A stretch of DNA of 64,000 nucleotides from Lewinellaceae bacterium (lineage in GTDB: Bacteria > Bacteroidota > Bacteroidia > Chitinophagales > Saprospiraceae): positions 248,001 to 312,000 of the forward strand of contig JACJYB010000004.1 of assembly GCA_020636355.1 (NCBI GenBank), written 5' to 3'. The position numbers and the translations under genes are program-made. Below are positions 60,997 through 64,000 of this stretch, one piece after another. Within the stretch, counting starts at the first letter, position 1; the number at the start of each line of letters is the position of its first letter. The notes under the pieces were generated by a model that did no database searches, was not told where the DNA came from, and saw only the letters and a program-made list of their open reading frames with translations.

Positions 60997-62745
60997 TTAT
61001 TGACGTAATATCCGGCCGACCGGATACAAACGGAAGGTTTTTTCGTAGTACGGTGAGTGTTGATAGACGAAATTCAGCTGGGCCCGGGCATTTTTGGCGA
61101 ATTCGGGATCCTCTTTTTTCTTTGCCTCGAATTCTGCTGCCAGTTGCGCGTCTTCAGCAAGCAGTTCGGCAGCTGTGTCTTCAAATACATAACTGGAGAA
61201 ATATTCCTTTTGTCCCAGAATTGCATCAAAATAGTTCCATGCGAAGTAGGAATCCGTAGCCTGCGGTTCCAGCGTCTCTATGAGAAAACGCACGGCTGGT
61301 TGATCGGTCGTAATCAGATAATCGCCCGTGTGGTACGTCCATGATCTCGTCTGTGCAAGAACCTTCACTCCTGTGTGCAGGTAATGGCCTTCGTAGGGAT
61401 TGGAAGGAGATTGGTAATCGATGATGGAATACATTTCCAGATCCAGTGTGGTATCTGCAGATAGCCGCCTCATTTGCACACCATTCCAGCTTAACCGGTC
61501 AATAATATCATCGTAGGCCTGGGGAATCAGATAGGCCTGCGGGCGGCGTATGGTACGGGATGGAACATACGTATTATAGAATGGAATGTATTTTTGGTAG
61601 GTCTTATCATGATCGTAATACATGCGATTCTGGCCACTGACCAGACTGGGCCGGTAGGCGGCCTCATATCCGGAAAACAGGATCGAGTCTTTCTGGCTGC
61701 GGTCCATTTCCCAGGCCACCGGAAAGTCCTGCTGTTCCAGTGCCTGCTTTTTCGCTTGTGCGCGCAATCCATGGATCCGGTCACCCTGTTCGGTAAGTAT
61801 TTCCAGTAAATGGGTCTCCAGCGAATAGGCGCCCCGGACGCGTTGAGCAAATGTCTTGAGCATATGCGCCTCGGAAATCATCGCTATGGTGTGATGAAGC
61901 GCAGCATATCCAGAGCCAAAGCGGGGACCTTCAAAAAAAGCAAAAATCCCATCATCCGGGGTATTGCGTACATTTACATAGGGAATGGCAGGAAAACCGT
62001 CAGCGGTCAGCCGGCGATAGATTTCCGGGAAAAATTCATTGCGCATATAATCTCCCAACGGTGGTGAAGCTTTGTCTTTTTGAGATTCCACGATCGTCAT
62101 GATGTAAGGATAATCCGCTCCGTCGGTCGTATGATTGTCAAGGAACACATCCGGATCCCATTTGCAGAAAAGCTGCTGAAAACTTTGGGCATTTTTAGAA
62201 TCGCTTTTGATGAAGTCCCGGTTCAAATCCAGATTCTTGGCATTCCCCCGAAATCCATGCTCCGCCGGCCCTACCTGGTTGGCGCGGCTGTAGGCGTCCC
62301 GGTTGAGAGCGCCTCCAATGTTGTAAAACGGAATGAGAACCAGAACAACGTCTTGCCATAAGGCCGGGTTAATCGTTCCTTGCAGTAAATCCCGCACAAA
62401 TAGCATGGAAGCATCCACGCCACAGGGTTCGCCGGCATGGATCCCATTGTTGATGAAGAGGATTGATTTATTTGCTTGCCGAAGTGCCACCGGATCAAAT
62501 TCCCCATTGGCAGAGAGGATAATCTCATGCAATGGAAATCCGCTGTCGGTCATGCCAAAAGGTTGCATCCTGATCTTATCTGACGAGGCGGCCAGCTCCT
62601 GGTAATAGGCTATGACCTCCGGGTAAGTCGCAGAGTAATTGGTATCCCTTTCAAATGGGGTACGCATCTCAGCTGGTTGAGCTGCCAGGGTAATAAAAGA
62701 AAAGACCAGTGCACCGGGCAGAAATTGACGTAGCCAACAAACCAT
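60997..62745 (-). CDS. Exported M14 zinc carboxypeptidase
   Basis: A 582-residue protein with an N-terminal signal sequence ending AAQ (about residue 23). The M14 peptidase core begins near residue 40, with the zinc motif IHAGEPCGVDASM (HxxE) and a later LDNHTTDG carrying the second His ligand. The DLNRDF segment (substrate-binding Arg) also matches. The C-terminal half (about 330-582) is a beta-rich extension with long YF-rich strands. It should trim peptides or murein peptides in the periplasm. It is separated by 147 bases from the metalloprotease gene on the other strand. Confidence 0.85.
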   Translation of the reverse strand: MVCWLRQFLPGALVFSFITLAAQPAEMRTPFERDTNYSATYPEVIAYYQELAASSDKIRMQPFGMTDSGFPLHEIILSANGEFDPVALRQANKSILFINNGIHAGEPCGVDASMLFVRDLLQGTINPALWQDVVLVLIPFYNIGGALNRDAYSRANQVGPAEHGFRGNAKNLDLNRDFIKSDSKNAQSFQQLFCKWDPDVFLDNHTTDGADYPYIMTIVESQKDKASPPLGDYMRNEFFPEIYRRLTADGFPAIPYVNVRNTPDDGIFAFFEGPRFGSGYAALHHTIAMISEAHMLKTFAQRVRGAYSLETHLLEILTEQGDRIHGLRAQAKKQALEQQDFPVAWEMDRSQKDSILFSGYEAAYRPSLVSGQNRMYYDHDKTYQKYIPFYNTYVPSRTIRRPQAYLIPQAYDDIIDRLSWNGVQMRRLSADTTLDLEMYSIIDYQSPSNPYEGHYLHTGVKVLAQTRSWTYHTGDYLITTDQPAVRFLIETLEPQATDSYFAWNYFDAILGQKEYFSSYVFEDTAAELLAEDAQLAAEFEAKKKEDPEFAKNARAQLNFVYQHSPYYEKTFRLYPVGRILRQ

Positions 62746-62891
62746 ATTTTGGATTTTACCGTATTCGTATATTAGTGGATGGATGTAAATGTAAAGGTTT
62801 AAGCAATTTTTAACGTCCGATCTATGCTTTGCGGTAAACGTCTTGACCTTAACAATAGTTAAAATAAGTACAGCCTAAAAAGTTGAACACC

Positions 62892-64000
62892 ATGAATAGA
62901 CTTTTTCTTGGGATAAGTTTTGCACTTATCTTGACGGCACAGACTGCCCATGCACAGTATTTTGGCCGTAATAAGCCGGTGTATCAAAAGTTCGATTTTA
63001 AAGTCATTGAAACACCGCATTTTGACATTTACTCCTATTTAAAAGACCGCAATGAAATCAACCGGCTAAGCGAATGGTCTGAGTTGTGGTACAGCATGCA
63101 CCAGGAGGTATTACGGGATACATTTACCGAAAAGAATCCGATCCTATTCTACAACGATCATTCGGATTTTCAGCAGACCAATGCGATTTCGGGTTCGATC
63201 GGCATCGGAACTGGCGGCGTCACGGAAGCTTTAAAGAACCGGGTAGTCATGCCACTTACGATGACCAATCAACAAACGAACCATGTTCTTGGCCATGAAA
63301 TGGTTCACGCATTTCAGTACCATATGATCCTGAACGGCGACTCCACCAACCTGACCAGCCTGCAGAATTTACCCTTGTGGATGGTCGAAGGTATGGCTGA
63401 ATACATGTCACTGGGCCGGTATGATGCCAATACCGCCATGTGGATGCGCGATGTAGTGCTTAATGATAAAGTACCTACGTTGAAGGACCTTTTTAATCCC
63501 GAGTTTTTCCCTTATCGCTATGGTCAGGCATTCTGGGCCTTCTTTTCCGGTCTTTACGGTGATGAAATGATTAAGCCATTTTTTGTAGCAACTGCAAAAT
63601 ATGGACTGCTCGCGGCGGTTCAATCGGTACTTCACACCAATTTCGAGACGCTCAGCAATCAGTTTAAAACCGCTCTGGAAACCTACTATACCCCACTGCT
63701 GGCTGAGAAAAAAGAAACCAGTTTCGGGCGAAAGCTGGTAACGGATGAAAACGGCGGTAAAATGAATATTTCTCCGGTAGTGAGTCCGAATGGTCGCTAC
63801 GTCATCTTTCTATCCGAGAAAGAGCTGATCACCACGGACCTCTACCTTGCCGATACCAAGGATGGTAAAATCATCCGCAAAGTTTCCAGTCGGGTTAAGG
63901 ATGGACACCTGGATAATATCGACTACCTCGAGTCATCGGGCACCTGGTCCCCCGACTCCAAACGATTCGCTTTTGTAGCTTTTAAAAATGGGCGAAACAT
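62892..64000 (+). CDS. Secreted gluzincin metalloprotease with propeller, cut at window end
   Basis: The frame opens at ATG 62892 and runs to the window edge, about 369 residues so far with no stop. It starts MNRLFLGISFALILTAQTAHA (signal peptide). Residues about 140-160 contain LGHEMVHAFQYHM, the HExxH zinc site, and LWMVEGMAEYMSLGR further on has the Glu of a gluzincin. After about residue 280 it turns into a TolB/WD40-like propeller (MNISPVVSPNGRYVIFLSEKE, GTWSPDSKRFAFVAF). A secreted peptidase with a propeller is the likely product; the full domain set lies beyond the window. It has no neighbour downstream in this window. Confidence 0.8.
   Translation, partial: MNRLFLGISFALILTAQTAHAQYFGRNKPVYQKFDFKVIETPHFDIYSYLKDRNEINRLSEWSELWYSMHQEVLRDTFTEKNPILFYNDHSDFQQTNAISGSIGIGTGGVTEALKNRVVMPLTMTNQQTNHVLGHEMVHAFQYHMILNGDSTNLTSLQNLPLWMVEGMAEYMSLGRYDANTAMWMRDVVLNDKVPTLKDLFNPEFFPYRYGQAFWAFFSGLYGDEMIKPFFVATAKYGLLAAVQSVLHTNFETLSNQFKTALETYYTPLLAEKKETSFGRKLVTDENGGKMNISPVVSPNGRYVIFLSEKELITTDLYLADTKDGKIIRKVSSRVKDGHLDNIDYLESSGTWSPDSKRFAFVAFKNGRN

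Noticed and set aside
1..64000. tRNA or rRNA genes, prophage or transposase
   Set aside because: I looked in all gaps longer than about 150 bases and saw no cloverleaf, no rRNA-like stretch and no phage or transposase protein.

Overview
The window comes from a Bacteroidota chromosome, most likely a Saprospiraceae/Chitinophagia-type environmental bacterium. Several features point there: a C-terminal type IX secretion sorting domain behind thrombospondin type 3 repeats (31437-33353), a one-protein hybrid two-component system (24761-28819), an outer-membrane beta-barrel TonB-type receptor, a DUF2911 protein, -7 promoter boxes of the TAnnTTTG type, and the order HU / TPR protein / tiny COX24-like basic protein / RNase G. 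No rRNA, tRNA, phage, insertion sequence with a transposase, or CRISPR array is visible. Both window edges cut genes: a dGTPase at the left and a secreted metalloprotease with a propeller at the right.

Layout. 1-6410: partial dgt (minus), a three-gene type I-like export operon (ABC, HlyD, TolC; plus) whose ATPase has lost several catalytic motifs, and a convergent outer-membrane barrel protein. 6558-14077 (minus): PBP1A, RecO, a MurG-like glycosyltransferase, RNase G with a strongly structured leader, a 31-residue basic protein, a TPR protein and HU. 14303-20400: yicC-gmk-apaG, a MOP-family flippase, M42 aminopeptidase, pterin carbinolamine dehydratase and a methionine-type aminotransferase. 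20490-24618 (minus): a membrane-anchored Ntn hydrolase, a small two-helix membrane protein, an SLC13-type anion symporter and pseudouridine-5'-phosphate glycosidase.

24761-33353 is the most accessory-looking stretch. It holds the hybrid sensor with an AT-rich propeller, a 230-bp element with imperfect terminal inverted repeats, a PAS/HTH-like regulator, a beta-helix lipoprotein and an AT-rich T9SS cargo protein. 33547-36152 is a DNA ligase plus ligase-associated exonuclease pair. It faces a MarR-GNAT fusion whose start codon sits beside a perfect palindrome. 37452-39727 couples a dipeptide epimerase to a DUF819 membrane protein through a TTGA overlap. 39905-43197 holds DUF2911 and a TonB-type barrel, each followed by a good intrinsic terminator. 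43255-49692 groups a glycosidase-like/SUMF1-fold fusion, a flippase and a GH172 lipoprotein. 49796-54882 holds an OmpA-like protein, ALDH7, an HD hydrolase and a propeller/YceI pair. 55103-64000 holds MscS, a GTG-start hypothetical, an exported RidA, a rhodanese, ClpB with a long charged tail, an M14 peptidase and the truncated metalloprotease.

Much of the content is housekeeping: murein synthesis, RNA decay, nucleotide metabolism, protein disaggregation. Overlaid on it is surface and periplasmic biology (export, glycan breakdown, peptide recycling). Intergenic spaces repeatedly carry short low-complexity repeats. I did not find a clearly new multi-gene defence or mobile system. The best candidates for something undescribed are the degenerate-ATPase exporter, the glycosidase-SUMF1 fusion, the RNase G leader, and the terminal-inverted-repeat element beside the PAS/HTH regulator.
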